Both the position numbers and the translations under genes were made by a program. DNA of 64,000 bases from an uncultured SAR86 cluster bacterium (GTDB lineage: Bacteria; Pseudomonadota; Gammaproteobacteria; Magnimaribacterales; AG-339-G14): the NCBI GenBank assembly GCA_902525735.1, contig CABZIF010000003.1:1-64000 (forward strand), read 5' to 3'. The notes under the pieces are model-generated. The model ran no database searches, was not told where the DNA came from, and worked only from the letters and a program-made list of their open reading frames with translations. Below, piece after piece: positions 18,378 to 28,798 of the stretch. Numbering within the stretch: the stretch's first letter is position 1; every line of letters starts with the position of its first letter.

Positions 18378-18818
18378 CTATTTAACAGACGTTCCGGCAA
18401 TAAAACTCTTCAATTGCTCAGCTTCTTCACAAGAATTAGGACAAAGAATGTTGAGTTTTTCTAAATTAGCTAGTGCTAATGCAGGCATTTCCAATTCAAC
18501 GTAGAGTTCACCTTGATATTCTAAAGCTGCTTTGTTGTCAGCATCCAGCGATAAAGCTTTTTCATACAATCCTTTTGCTTTTTCTAAGCCTCCAAGCTTT
18601 CTTTCACTGAAAGCATATAAGGTCCAGCCATAGGAATCTTCTGGCTTAGATTTTGTATACGCTTTAAGAACTTTCTTTGCTTCAAAGAATCTTTCTTGCT
18701 CAATGAAGTTGAGCGCTCTCGTATAAAGCTTATCAGGATCAGTTTTTCCATATTTTGCTGAAAAAATAAATGAGGAAGACACCAAAAACAGGAAAGCAAT
18801 TAAAAATTTTATTTTCAT
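18378..18818 (-). CDS. TPR-repeat secreted protein
   Basis: Listed ORF starts at 18935; the ATG at 18818 begins a good signal peptide (MKIKFLIAFLFLVSSSFIFSA); TPR-like ALYEKALSLDADNKAALEYQGELY. Confidence 0.7.
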   Translation of the reverse strand: MKIKFLIAFLFLVSSSFIFSAKYGKTDPDKLYTRALNFIEQERFFEAKKVLKAYTKSKPEDSYGWTLYAFSERKLGGLEKAKGLYEKALSLDADNKAALEYQGELYVELEMPALALANLEKLNILCPNSCEEAEQLKSFIAGTSVK

Positions 18819-18894
18819 ATAAAAATTATAGCTATTACAATTGAAATTTACATTCACTAAAACTTTATAAAATAAGCTTTTAACCTTTAAAAAC

Positions 18895-19296
18895 ATGAAT
18901 TTAGGATCAACTTTTTTTATTTTTATCTCTGGCATAAGTGCAGGAATAATTTTGTTTCAATCATTTATTGTTGCTTCTTCTATTTTTAAAGTTTTGCCTG
19001 AAGATAATGCAGGAATATTATTAAGAAATCTTTTTCCAAAATTCTTTCTATTTTTAGCCGCTCTTGCGCTGGCCGCTTTAGCTATAGGATTAGTTTATAG
19101 GTTAGAATTTTTCCCCCTAGTTTTTATGCAATTAGTAAATTTTATTTTCTTTGTTATTTGTTATTCGTTAATACCCGCTACGAACAAGGCTAGAGATGAA
19201 GACAATAAAAAAACCTTTGGACTGCTTCATACAGTAAGCGTTCTATTAACTCTGTTAGCTTTAATAATTAATTTATCTTTGGTTTTTTTAATTTAA
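18895..19296 (+). CDS. DUF4149-like membrane protein
   Basis: Four TM segments; GISAGIILFQSFIVA...RNLFPKFFLFLA. Confidence 0.6.
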   Translation: MNLGSTFFIFISGISAGIILFQSFIVASSIFKVLPEDNAGILLRNLFPKFFLFLAALALAALAIGLVYRLEFFPLVFMQLVNFIFFVICYSLIPATNKARDEDNKKTFGLLHTVSVLLTLLALIINLSLVFLI

Positions 19297-19305
19297 AATT
19301 AGTAA

Positions 19306-19854
19306 ATGGTTGATTATTTAAAAGCTCAAAAAGTCATTCATTGGTTGATGGCGATAATAATAATGTTGGATTTAAATGTTGCCCAAAAGTTTGGTGGTGA
19401 CATGGAGCTTTGGGATAGACTTGAATCCAGAGTAGATCATGCTCAGGCTGGTTTAATTGTTACGTTTCTTTTTTTATTGAGAATTTTTCTAAGATATAGA
19501 TATGGTGCTCCAGCGCTTCCTGCAGAGATGCCTAGTTGGCAAGTAATTTCGGCAAAAGCAGGTCACTATGGGCTTTACATTCTAATGGGCATGTTAATTG
19601 TGACTGGAATTTTGTCTGCCAATTTCACTTCTGATCCGGTTGTGGTTTTTGGCTTATTGAATTTATCTTCTGAAACTCAAAATATTGAAATGTTCAATCT
19701 GATTCGAGGAATTCATGAGTTTTCGACAAACGCAATTATTTTATTAATTGTTGTTCATATTTTTGCAGCTCTTTACCATCACTTCGTAGTCAAAGATCAG
19801 ACGACTATCAACATGACTAAGTTTTGGACTTCAAAAGTTAAAAACGAAGTATAA
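19306..19854 (+). CDS. Cytochrome b561 family protein
   Basis: KAQKVIHWLMAIIIMLD; KAGHYGLYILMGMLIVTGIL; VVHIFAALYHHFVVKD. Confidence 0.87.
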   Translation: MVDYLKAQKVIHWLMAIIIMLDLNVAQKFGGDMELWDRLESRVDHAQAGLIVTFLFLLRIFLRYRYGAPALPAEMPSWQVISAKAGHYGLYILMGMLIVTGILSANFTSDPVVVFGLLNLSSETQNIEMFNLIRGIHEFSTNAIILLIVVHIFAALYHHFVVKDQTTINMTKFWTSKVKNEV

Positions 19855-19859
19855 AATTT

Positions 19860-21005
19860 TTAAATATTTTCTGATAAAGCCGCAATACCCAAGAAAGTAT
19901 TACCAAGTAGCAACGCGTTATCTGGCTCAGGATGTGAGGAAAGCTTTACTATTACAACTTTATTTTTTTGGTCAACATAAATAGCTTGGCCGTAGATACC
20001 AATACAAATCATTGTCTCAGGGTTACCGACCCAAATTTGATTTTTATAATGAAAACCCGGAAGTCTTAAACCATATTCACTTCTTGAAAAAATATCTTTA
20101 TGTTCGATGGAGCCTTCAAGCGTCGACTTAATCCAGTTTTTTGGAACGATTTGCTCATTATTAAAAGTTCCATTATTCATTAGCATTAAACCAAATTTAG
20201 CAAGATCTCTTGCGCTTGCATTCATTCCGGCTCCCATATAGGGAAAATCAGTTTCGTCAGAAACTATGTGTGATTCGTATTCAGCTTTTAACTTATCCCA
20301 GATATAGGTTTGCAATAGATTTTGAAACTTTGTCTCGCAAGACCTCTCTACTGTCAAAGCCAAAATGTTGGTAAGTACTGTTCGATAATCAAAAATTTCA
20401 AACTCCTTTTGGGAAGTTTCTTTTAAATTTGCCATAAATTCTAAAAGAGTTTTTGGAGAGTTTTCTTCTCTAAGATCTTGTCGCCAATTTACTACAGCAG
20501 CTTCATACCAAAAATCAGAAGAAGGATCTAAATAATTTTCAGAAAATTTAACAGCCGCTGTCATATCCAAGGCATGTTGTATAGATGTTTCCCTAAAAGC
20601 AGAGTCTTGCAATTCTGGAATATATTTTTTTAATTTATCTTTTGAATTGAGTTTTTGTTTTTCCTCTAGAATTCCTATAAGCATGCCAACAAAAGATTTT
20701 GATACAGAATTCATAAGATGAAGATCGTCTTCCCTCATTTCATTTTGGTATTCTTCAAAAATTATATTGTTGTCTTTAAGAACAACAAACGCGTCAGTGT
20801 AGCTAGAATCTAACATTTCTCTAATTGTAACTTTGCCTTCAAGCCCATCAAATTCAAATGATTCTAAATTAGTAAGATTTTGCGGAATAATGTAAGGATC
20901 ATGAGATTTAGATAATTTAACCGTTCTGAACAAAGAACTCATGTTTTTAAAGCTCCATCTGTTATTTGGAGGAACCAGCCAGTTTGTTTTATTTATATTA
21001 TTCAT
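19860..21005 (-). CDS. Serine hydrolase (beta-lactamase/6-aminohexanoate hydrolase-like)
   Basis: LMNSVSKSFVGMLIGIL SxxK; YMGAGMNASARDLAKFGLMLMNNG. Confidence 0.85.
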   Translation of the reverse strand: MNNINKTNWLVPPNNRWSFKNMSSLFRTVKLSKSHDPYIIPQNLTNLESFEFDGLEGKVTIREMLDSSYTDAFVVLKDNNIIFEEYQNEMREDDLHLMNSVSKSFVGMLIGILEEKQKLNSKDKLKKYIPELQDSAFRETSIQHALDMTAAVKFSENYLDPSSDFWYEAAVVNWRQDLREENSPKTLLEFMANLKETSQKEFEIFDYRTVLTNILALTVERSCETKFQNLLQTYIWDKLKAEYESHIVSDETDFPYMGAGMNASARDLAKFGLMLMNNGTFNNEQIVPKNWIKSTLEGSIEHKDIFSRSEYGLRLPGFHYKNQIWVGNPETMICIGIYGQAIYVDQKNKVVIVKLSSHPEPDNALLLGNTFLGIAALSENI

Positions 21006-21084
21006 TATTTCAGGACAAAGATTGATGTTTGCAAGCTATCGAGTTAGTCTAAACATCTACATTAAAAATGAAAAGGATAAACAT

Positions 21085-21543
21085 ATGAAAAAGATTTTAA
21101 CGGTTTTGATTTTTTCGCTAACACTATCCTCTCAAGCTATGCATCATGGCGATTCACTAATGAGTGCTGAGGAATTAGTCAAAAAAGCTTATGCAACTTT
21201 TGCTGCCGGTGATTCGGAGGCTTGGGCAAAGCTTCATGCAGCTGACCTGAAATTTACTATTTTAGGACAGCTACCGCATTCGGGAACTTTCAATGGAACC
21301 GAAGCGACTATAAAAAACGTATTTGAAGTGATTCCAGTCTATTGGCCTAGTTTCAAATTAGAAACTATCAACATTGATATCGTCGATAGTAAATCAGGCA
21401 AAACAGTCTATGTGTTGAATAAGTTGATGGGCGACAACCTAAATAGTTTTGCACTTCACATGTTTACAATAGAAGACAACAAAATTGTAACTTTTACGGC
21501 TTTTGATGATTATGACTCAATGCGTCAAGCAATGGTTGAATAA
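21085..21543 (+). CDS. SnoaL/NTF2-like secreted protein
   Basis: ATG at 21085 with signal peptide; EELVKKAYATFAAGDSEAWAKLHAADLKFTILGQ. Confidence 0.75.
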   Translation: MKKILTVLIFSLTLSSQAMHHGDSLMSAEELVKKAYATFAAGDSEAWAKLHAADLKFTILGQLPHSGTFNGTEATIKNVFEVIPVYWPSFKLETINIDIVDSKSGKTVYVLNKLMGDNLNSFALHMFTIEDNKIVTFTAFDDYDSMRQAMVE

Positions 21544-21561
21544 CATACTATAGGAGAAAAA

Positions 21562-22149
21562 ATGAAGATTTTAATATTTATGATGAGTTGTTTCATTTCT
21601 TTTGGCGCATTGGCAGGAGGTCATGAGCAAAATGAAAAACATAAATCACCTTATTCAAAAAATTCACTTATTAAGATGGCAAAAAAAGCTGCTCCTTCTG
21701 CTATTACAGATAGTGCAACATTTATGGACTTTGATGGATCACTTCTTAGAAAAGGCTCTAATGATTGGGTTTGCATGACTGGTAGCACACCTCAAAGAAT
21801 AGCTCCTATGTGTTTAGACGAAGAATGGCGAAAGTGGAATGAAAGATTTATGGCTGGAGAAAAAAACGATATTGAAAATCAAAAGTTTGGACAAGCTTAT
21901 ATGTTGATGGGAGACGTTCCAGTAGATAATGATGTTCCAACCAGTGTGGGAATGGAAGATCATAAAAAATCTGCCGAGACAGGAAATTTTCATGATTCAG
22001 GACCTCATCTAATGTTGCTGCTTCCAAGGGGAGTTTTAAAACAAATTACCTCCAACCCATATGCTGGAGGTTCATACGTTATGTTTCCAAATACAGAGTG
22101 GGAACATTTGATGATTCCAATTACAAACGTAGTGCCTTCTTTCGATTAA
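21562..22149 (+). CDS. Hypothetical secreted protein
   Basis: Signal peptide MKILIFMMSCFISFGALAGGHEQ; tandem with the SnoaL-like gene. Confidence 0.6.
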   Translation: MKILIFMMSCFISFGALAGGHEQNEKHKSPYSKNSLIKMAKKAAPSAITDSATFMDFDGSLLRKGSNDWVCMTGSTPQRIAPMCLDEEWRKWNERFMAGEKNDIENQKFGQAYMLMGDVPVDNDVPTSVGMEDHKKSAETGNFHDSGPHLMLLLPRGVLKQITSNPYAGGSYVMFPNTEWEHLMIPITNVVPSFD

Positions 22150-22228
22150 ATTAAGACAATTAAAAAATCATTAGAAAGCTTTAAAACTCAATGATAAATT
22201 GAGATAATCATTTTTTTGAAGGTTTAAT

Positions 22229-24133
22229 ATGGCAGTAAATACAGAAAATTTTAATTTTGACCCAGATCAATTAAGAGATAAATATAGGCAAGAAAGAGAT
22301 AAAAGGCTCAGAGCTGATGGGAACGATCAATATAAAGAAGTTGAGGGAGACTTCAAATATTTTGTCGAAGATCCCTACACAGAAAAGGTTAAAAAAAATT
22401 CCGAAAACTTAATTACAGAAGTTGCAATAATCGGCGGAGGCTTCGGAGGAATCTTAGCTGCTTCCAGACTTAGAATGTCTGGAATAGATGATTTTAAAAT
22501 AATTGAAAAAGGCGGAGATTTTGGAGGAACATGGTATTGGAATCGTTATCCGGGAGCATCATGTGATATTGAGTCATATATTTACTTTCCTTTGCTTGAA
22601 GAAACAAAATTTGTACCAAAGCACAAATATACTAACGCACCTGAAACTTTAGAATATATTGGCAAAATTTCGGAAAAATTTAATCTTGCGGAAAACGCTA
22701 TTTTTCAAACTGAGGTGACAGAGGTAATTTGGTTGGAAAAAGAAGGTTTGTGGAAAATATCGACAAATAATGGCGATGACATAAGATCAAAATTTGTAGT
22801 TCATTCTAACGGTCCTTTAAATAGACCGAAATTACCGGCTATTGAAGGGATTAATGATTTTGAAGGCCATACTTTTCATACCAGTAGGTGGGACTATGCT
22901 TATACTGGCGGAAGCTCAAAGGGAAATTTAGAGAACTTAAAAGATAAGAAAGTAGCCATTATAGGAACGGGTGCCACTGCAGTTCAGTGCATTCCTCATT
23001 TAGGTGAAGCTGCTAAAGAATTGTATGTTTTTCAAAGAACTCCATCATCAATCGACGAAAGAAATAATTCTCAGACGGACGAGGAATGGTTTAAAAATTT
23101 AAAACCTGGTTGGCATAATGAAAGAAGAGAAAACTTCGAAGGGTTTTTGACAGGAAATTTTCAGCAAAAAGATTTGGTGAATGACGGTTGGACAGAAATT
23201 TTTAGAACCATATTAGGAAGCATCAGAAGCAGCGCACCATCCAAATTAACTATGTTTTTTTGGTTTTTGGGCGGGCTATTTACAAAAGAATTTTACAAGA
23301 AAGGAATCAAAAATTATTTGATGGATAAATTTATCAAGCACGTGGGCGAAGATAATTTAATGAACAAAGTCGAGATGGTCGATTTTGAAAAAATGGAAAA
23401 AATAAGAGCTAGAGCTGATCAAGTTGTGAATGATCCAAAAACTGCCGAGTCATTAAAACCTTACTATAGACAGTTTTGCAAACGTCCTTGTTTTCACGAT
23501 GAATATTTAAAAACTTATAATCGAGAGTCTGTGACCCTAATTGATACCGATGGTAAAGGATTGGATAAGATTACAGAAAAAGGCATTTTCTTTAACGGTA
23601 AAGAATACGAAGTTGATTGCATTATTTTCGCAACAGGTTTTGAAGTTGGCACAGAGTACACGCGAAGAAGCGGATATGAGATTATAGGAAAAAATAATTT
23701 ATCAATTTCAGAGAAATGGAAAGATGGTTTGGTCACATATCACGGTATGCATTGCAGAGGATTTCCAAATACTTTCTTTTTTGGGCCAGCTCAGGGTGGT
23801 TTCACAGCAAATTATACTCACTCTTTGGATGAGCAAAGCGTTCATTTGTCTTATATCTTAGATGCCATGAAGAAAGAAGGTAAAAATTATGTAGAGGCTT
23901 CAGAAGAAGCAGAAAAAAACTGGGTAAACACTGTGATTGAAAAGGCCAGAAATATGCAGGCTTTTCAAGAAAGCTGTACACCGGGTTATTATAATAATGA
24001 AGGTAAGCCCAACACATCACCGCAAAATAATCCTTACGGTGGTGGCTCATTAGAATTTTTTAGTTTAATGAAAAAATGGAGAAAAAAAGGCTCTTTAGAG
24101 GGTTTGGAACTTCAAAGTAATTCTTTTAATTAA
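22229..24133 (+). CDS. FAD-dependent Baeyer-Villiger-type monooxygenase
   Basis: IIGGGFGGILAASRL; GGTWYWNRYPGASCDIES; FEGHTFHTSRWDY fingerprint; VAIIGTGATAVQCIP. Confidence 0.92.
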   Translation: MAVNTENFNFDPDQLRDKYRQERDKRLRADGNDQYKEVEGDFKYFVEDPYTEKVKKNSENLITEVAIIGGGFGGILAASRLRMSGIDDFKIIEKGGDFGGTWYWNRYPGASCDIESYIYFPLLEETKFVPKHKYTNAPETLEYIGKISEKFNLAENAIFQTEVTEVIWLEKEGLWKISTNNGDDIRSKFVVHSNGPLNRPKLPAIEGINDFEGHTFHTSRWDYAYTGGSSKGNLENLKDKKVAIIGTGATAVQCIPHLGEAAKELYVFQRTPSSIDERNNSQTDEEWFKNLKPGWHNERRENFEGFLTGNFQQKDLVNDGWTEIFRTILGSIRSSAPSKLTMFFWFLGGLFTKEFYKKGIKNYLMDKFIKHVGEDNLMNKVEMVDFEKMEKIRARADQVVNDPKTAESLKPYYRQFCKRPCFHDEYLKTYNRESVTLIDTDGKGLDKITEKGIFFNGKEYEVDCIIFATGFEVGTEYTRRSGYEIIGKNNLSISEKWKDGLVTYHGMHCRGFPNTFFFGPAQGGFTANYTHSLDEQSVHLSYILDAMKKEGKNYVEASEEAEKNWVNTVIEKARNMQAFQESCTPGYYNNEGKPNTSPQNNPYGGGSLEFFSLMKKWRKKGSLEGLELQSNSFN

Positions 24134-24158
24134 GAAAGATAAAAAGGGGGAGAACTTA

Positions 24159-25382
24159 ATGGAAACATTTCCAGTTTCTGGATATTGCCATCCAAAATTC
24201 AAAAAAATTGAATCAATTTTTTCTGAAGCCATAAAATCAGGACATGAATTAGGCGCATCAGTGGCTATCGAGCATGAAGGCGAAATGGTTGTAAATTTAT
24301 TTGGTGGGCACAAAGATGAAAAAAGAGAAAAAGCCTGGGAACAAAATACTTGGGTAAATGTTTTTTCAGTAACTAAAGCGGTAACTGCCACTTGCATAGC
24401 TAAATTAATTGAAGAAGGTAAATTGGATTGTAATGAAAAAGTAACCACTTATTGGCCGGAGTATGGGAATAATGGTAAGGAAGATACAAAAGTAAGTGAC
24501 TTTTTATGTCATCGTGCAGGTATGTTTGGGTTTTCGGAAGGCATTCCAATTACTAATTGGTCCAAATTTGAACACTTTAGAGAAGCATTAGAAAAACAAA
24601 AACCTATTCGAGAACCAGGATCGTCTCAAGGATATCATGCGTTAACTTATGGATGGCTAGTTGGCGAGATAATTAAAAGAGTAGACGGTAGATCCGTTGG
24701 AAAATATTTTGAAGAGGAAATCGCTACTCCATTTGGAATAGATTTCAAAATTGGACTAACTCCTGAAGATTTTTCTAATTGCGCCGATATGATCATGATA
24801 GAAAGAGTAGATGCTCAAGTTTTTCCTTTAGAAAAAATTAAATACATACCATCATTCCTCTTGCCCAGACAACTTAAAAATATGAAAAATGCAATTATTG
24901 GCGGAGATTTCTATTGGGCATTTCAATCACTAGCACAAGGAGCAGGATTGACTGGAGTTAACGATCCCGAATGGCGATGTGCAGAAATCCCTTCTGCAAA
25001 TGGACATGGTAGTGCAGAGGGTTTGGCTAAACTATATGGAATCTTAAGTTCTGGTGGTTCAAGAGATAACAAAAAGCTTATTTCTCCTCAGACTCTAGAT
25101 TTAATAACTACGCAAATATCTAACGGTCCAGATACTGTTTTGATGGGAGGTGACGTAGCTTTTGGTCTTGGTTATATGTTGCATAACAAGACTGCCAGAG
25201 TTGAAGAGTCACCAAAGCATACCAAAGGATATTTTGGTCATGCAGGAATAGGAGGGGCAGTAGCTTATGGTGACAAAGACAAAAATTTAGGTTTTGCTTT
25301 TGTATGTAACAAAGAACATGAAATCAGAGAGCTCTACAAAACGTCTAATCAAATATCTAAAGCATTGCATGCATTGATTTAA
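24159..25382 (+). CDS. Serine hydrolase / EstB-like beta-lactamase-fold esterase
   Basis: NVFSVTKAVTATCIAKLIEEG SxxK; SDFLCHRAGMFGF; GYFGHAGIGGAVAYGD. Confidence 0.87.
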   Translation: METFPVSGYCHPKFKKIESIFSEAIKSGHELGASVAIEHEGEMVVNLFGGHKDEKREKAWEQNTWVNVFSVTKAVTATCIAKLIEEGKLDCNEKVTTYWPEYGNNGKEDTKVSDFLCHRAGMFGFSEGIPITNWSKFEHFREALEKQKPIREPGSSQGYHALTYGWLVGEIIKRVDGRSVGKYFEEEIATPFGIDFKIGLTPEDFSNCADMIMIERVDAQVFPLEKIKYIPSFLLPRQLKNMKNAIIGGDFYWAFQSLAQGAGLTGVNDPEWRCAEIPSANGHGSAEGLAKLYGILSSGGSRDNKKLISPQTLDLITTQISNGPDTVLMGGDVAFGLGYMLHNKTARVEESPKHTKGYFGHAGIGGAVAYGDKDKNLGFAFVCNKEHEIRELYKTSNQISKALHALI

Positions 25383-25383
25383 A

Positions 25384-26655
25384 ATGAAGATCATCAACAA
25401 AAAAACAAAATTTTTTTTGATTTCTTTATTATTTATCTTTTCTTCTTTTTCGAAATCAATTGAATTTGAAACAGCTGATCCGGAAGAGGAAGGATTTTCT
25501 AAAGAGAGACTAGAGAGAATTGCGCCCGCAATGGAAAAATATATTAACGCGAATCTCACGCCAGGAGTCTTAACAGCGATAATGAGAAATGGAAAAATTA
25601 TTCATTTCGAAACTCAAGGTTACATGGACGTTGAGACTAAAAAGCCTATGACGGACGATGCAATTTTTAGAATCGCATCAATGACAAAACCAATAGCATC
25701 CATTGCTTTGATGATTTTATGGGAAGAAGGACTTTTTCAATTGAATGATCCAGTCTCCAAATATATTCCTTCTTTTAAAGATGTCAAAGTCAGTACAACT
25801 TCAGATGCAAGTGGTAAAACTGGTAAATTAATTGCTCCAAACCGTGAGCCAACTATAAGAGACATGCTTACTCACACCGCAGGCCTTGCTAATAGTTATT
25901 TAGGAAATTCAAAAGCTTATGATGAAATTATGAATGCAGAACCTATACCTAAAAATAATGCAGAAAGAATTAATCGACTTTCTAAAATACCACTGAATTA
26001 TCATCCAGGTGAAAAATGGGAATATTCGCATGCTACAGATGTAATTGGACATTTAGTAGAAGTAATTTCAGGTGAATCCTTGGATATTTTTTTAAGAAAA
26101 CGAATTTTTGAGCCACTAGATATGCGAGATACTCATTTCTATCTAGATGATACCAAAGGCGGAAGACTAACTGCTCAATATGGACCTGGAGAAAAAATGG
26201 AAATAGAACTTAGAGATCCAGGTTCGGATGAAAGTAGATGGATTCAATCACCAAGATATTTATTTAGCGGAGCCGGCGGCCTGGTTTCTACTGCTCGCGA
26301 TTATTTAAGGTTTCAAGAAATGGTTTTAAATAATGGAAAGTTAAATGAAGTAAGAATATTGGCTCCTTCAACAGTTTCATTAATTCTTGAAAATCATACG
26401 TCAGACTATTTAATCTGGTTATATGGAAAAGGGGTTGGCTTCGGACTCGGTTATGGAGTCGTAACTGACAGAGGAAAGGCTTCGACAACTATGTCGGAAG
26501 GCTCGGCTTTTTGGGGAGGGGCTTATTGCACACTTTCATGGATAGATCCTGAAAATAATCTTATAGGCTTAATAATGACTCAACTTCGTCCTTACAGGCA
26601 CATAAACATTAGACAAGATTTTCAAGTTCTAACTTATCAAGCTCTTATGGAGTAA
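25384..26655 (+). CDS. Serine hydrolase (beta-lactamase family)
   Basis: FRIASMTKPIASIALMILWEEG; RDMLTHTAGLANSYLG; WEYSHATDVIGHLVEVISG. Confidence 0.9.
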   Translation: MKIINKKTKFFLISLLFIFSSFSKSIEFETADPEEEGFSKERLERIAPAMEKYINANLTPGVLTAIMRNGKIIHFETQGYMDVETKKPMTDDAIFRIASMTKPIASIALMILWEEGLFQLNDPVSKYIPSFKDVKVSTTSDASGKTGKLIAPNREPTIRDMLTHTAGLANSYLGNSKAYDEIMNAEPIPKNNAERINRLSKIPLNYHPGEKWEYSHATDVIGHLVEVISGESLDIFLRKRIFEPLDMRDTHFYLDDTKGGRLTAQYGPGEKMEIELRDPGSDESRWIQSPRYLFSGAGGLVSTARDYLRFQEMVLNNGKLNEVRILAPSTVSLILENHTSDYLIWLYGKGVGFGLGYGVVTDRGKASTTMSEGSAFWGGAYCTLSWIDPENNLIGLIMTQLRPYRHINIRQDFQVLTYQALME

Positions 26656-26660
26656 CGAAA

Positions 26661-27287
26661 ATGAGAATTCACTGGATAATTTTTCTACTTGTATACTTCG
26701 GTTTTTTTATCTGGTATACCAATTTGTCAGGCCCTTTGTCTGAAGAAGAAATAGATCTTGTTATAGAAAGAATAGACAATGGCGAAACAACTATTTCTGA
26801 AAAGGATAGATCAAATTTTATTAAATTTCTCCGTAATGATGACGGTGGAGATTTTTACATGGTCAATTTTTTAGACCTTAACGAAAATCCCCCGATAATG
26901 GAAAATACTGGTGAGTCTGCTTCGGCATCTGATCTCTTAGATTTTTATATGGAGTATATGTATCCTGAATTATTTATAAGAGCTTCTCATCCTGTGTTTG
27001 GAGGGGAAGTTTCTGCAAATGCAATTGATCACATAGGCGCAGAAGAAACTAAAGAGTGGGATCGAACTGCGATAATGCGATACAGAAGTATTAGAGATTT
27101 GCTAGAAATAGGTAATAACGAAATATTTTCAAAAAGACACGAATATAAAATAAATGCATTAATCAAAACCATAGCAATACCGGTAAGTGCGCCTATTTTT
27201 TTAGACTTTAGAATAGTTTTTTTCCTTTTTTTATTAACTTTAACTTTACTTGTAGATAAATTAAGAATTCGAAATAAAATTAGATAG
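26661..27287 (+). CDS. Membrane-anchored hypothetical protein with DUF1330-like central domain
   Basis: N- and C-terminal TM helices flanking DFYMVNFLDLNE...SHPVFGGE...EWDRTAIMRYRSIRDLLEI. Confidence 0.5.
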   Translation: MRIHWIIFLLVYFGFFIWYTNLSGPLSEEEIDLVIERIDNGETTISEKDRSNFIKFLRNDDGGDFYMVNFLDLNENPPIMENTGESASASDLLDFYMEYMYPELFIRASHPVFGGEVSANAIDHIGAEETKEWDRTAIMRYRSIRDLLEIGNNEIFSKRHEYKINALIKTIAIPVSAPIFLDFRIVFFLFLLTLTLLVDKLRIRNKIR

Positions 27288-27403
27288 GGATCAAAATATC
27301 AGCAATTTCTTTTTGCTCTATGGAAGTATGTATATAGTAGGGCTTGGAATTAAATTTATATATATTCTTAGAAACAAACATTTAACTTAGAAAGGGAGAA
27401 AAA

Positions 27404-28540
27404 ATGACAGATTTAAAATCAAAAGAAATTAGATCGGAAATAACTAGTGAGGGAAAATTAAACTTATCTATTGTCACCTCGGATGTACCAACCCCAAGTG
27501 ACGACGAAGTGTTAATAAAAGTCGAAGCATCACCCATCAACCCTTCTGATTTGGGCTTGCTGATAAGTTTTGCTGCTGATCTTGATAGCATTTCATCTCA
27601 AGGTTCGGGTGACAACACAGTTACATCAATGGGAATTCATCCGGGTTTGATGCAGTCTATGAAACCGAGAATAGACAAATCTATGAAAGTTGGAAATGAG
27701 GGCGGAGGGATTATAGTTGATGCAGGAAAAAACGCAAAAGATTTAATAGGCAAAACGGTTGGTGTAGCCGGAGGAGCGATGTATTCTCAATACCGTTGTT
27801 TGCCAGCAATGAGTTGTTTGGTTATGAATGAAGGGACGACTTCAGCTGAAGCTGCTTCTTCCTTCGTGAATCCTTTAACAGCACTTGGGTTTACCGAAAC
27901 CATGAAGCTAGAAAATCATTCAGCATTAGTTCACACAGCTGCCGCCTCTAATCTTGGACAAATGTTGGTAAAAATCTGTCTGGCCGACGATATACCTCTT
28001 GTCAATATTGTACGAAAAGAGGAACACGTTGAATTATTAAAAAATTTAGGTGCCAAATATATTTGCAATACTTCAGATGAAAATTTTATGAAGAATTTAA
28101 TAGATTGTTTGGTGGAGACTGGAGCCACGTTAGGATTCGACGCAACTGGGGGTGGAAACGAGGGTAAATTGGCAGGACAAATTTTATCGGCCATGGAAGT
28201 TGCGGCAAATAAAAATGCCACGGAATATAGTCGTTACGGTTCTGATACATACAAACAGGTTTACATTTATGGTGGTTTGGACCCAACTCCAACGGTACTC
28301 AATAGATCTTTTGGATTATCTTGGGGGCTAGGCGGATGGCTGTTAACTCCTTTCATAAGAAGAGTAGGAACGGAGAAATTTCAGGAAATGCGAGATAGAG
28401 TTGCCAGAGAAATCACGACTACTTTTGCAAGTAGCTACACAAAAGAAGTCTCTTTAGAAGAAATGCTAGAACCGGATGCAATTAAAACTTATGCAAAACA
28501 AGCAACTGGAACTAAATATTTAGTTACGCCACATAAGTAA
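27404..28540 (+). CDS. MDR-family zinc-type alcohol dehydrogenase/quinone reductase-like protein
   Basis: DEVLIKVEASPINPSDLGLL; ALVHTAAASNLGQMLVKIC; TLGFDATGGG. Confidence 0.85.
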   Translation: MTDLKSKEIRSEITSEGKLNLSIVTSDVPTPSDDEVLIKVEASPINPSDLGLLISFAADLDSISSQGSGDNTVTSMGIHPGLMQSMKPRIDKSMKVGNEGGGIIVDAGKNAKDLIGKTVGVAGGAMYSQYRCLPAMSCLVMNEGTTSAEAASSFVNPLTALGFTETMKLENHSALVHTAAASNLGQMLVKICLADDIPLVNIVRKEEHVELLKNLGAKYICNTSDENFMKNLIDCLVETGATLGFDATGGGNEGKLAGQILSAMEVAANKNATEYSRYGSDTYKQVYIYGGLDPTPTVLNRSFGLSWGLGGWLLTPFIRRVGTEKFQEMRDRVAREITTTFASSYTKEVSLEEMLEPDAIKTYAKQATGTKYLVTPHK

Positions 28541-28543
28541 TTT

Positions 28544-28798
28544 ATGTTTCTAAGACTATTTGGGGTAGGTTTAATCTTATTGTCTGTAGCTGTGTATCCA
28601 CTAGTAGGAGCAATAGCAATTAGTTCTTCATTCAATATAACTGAAAAAGCAATATATTCTTCTTTAGTATATGCCTTGAGTTGGATAATCCTAATAATAG
28701 GAGCTTATTTTGCTGGACCAGAGCTTGTAGAAAAATTAAAAACTATGTCTGCAAACTTAAAAAATAGGATATTTGCAAAAATAAGTAAGAAGGAATAA
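28544..28798 (+). CDS. Small membrane protein, hypothetical
   Basis: Two TM segments; its stop overlaps the next start (TAATGA). Confidence 0.6.
   Translation: MFLRLFGVGLILLSVAVYPLVGAIAISSSFNITEKAIYSSLVYALSWIILIIGAYFAGPELVEKLKTMSANLKNRIFAKISKKE

Noticed and set aside
24095-24448. 117-aa minus-strand ORF
   Set aside because: Overlaps the BVMO end and the EstB-like gene start on the opposite strand; no domain.
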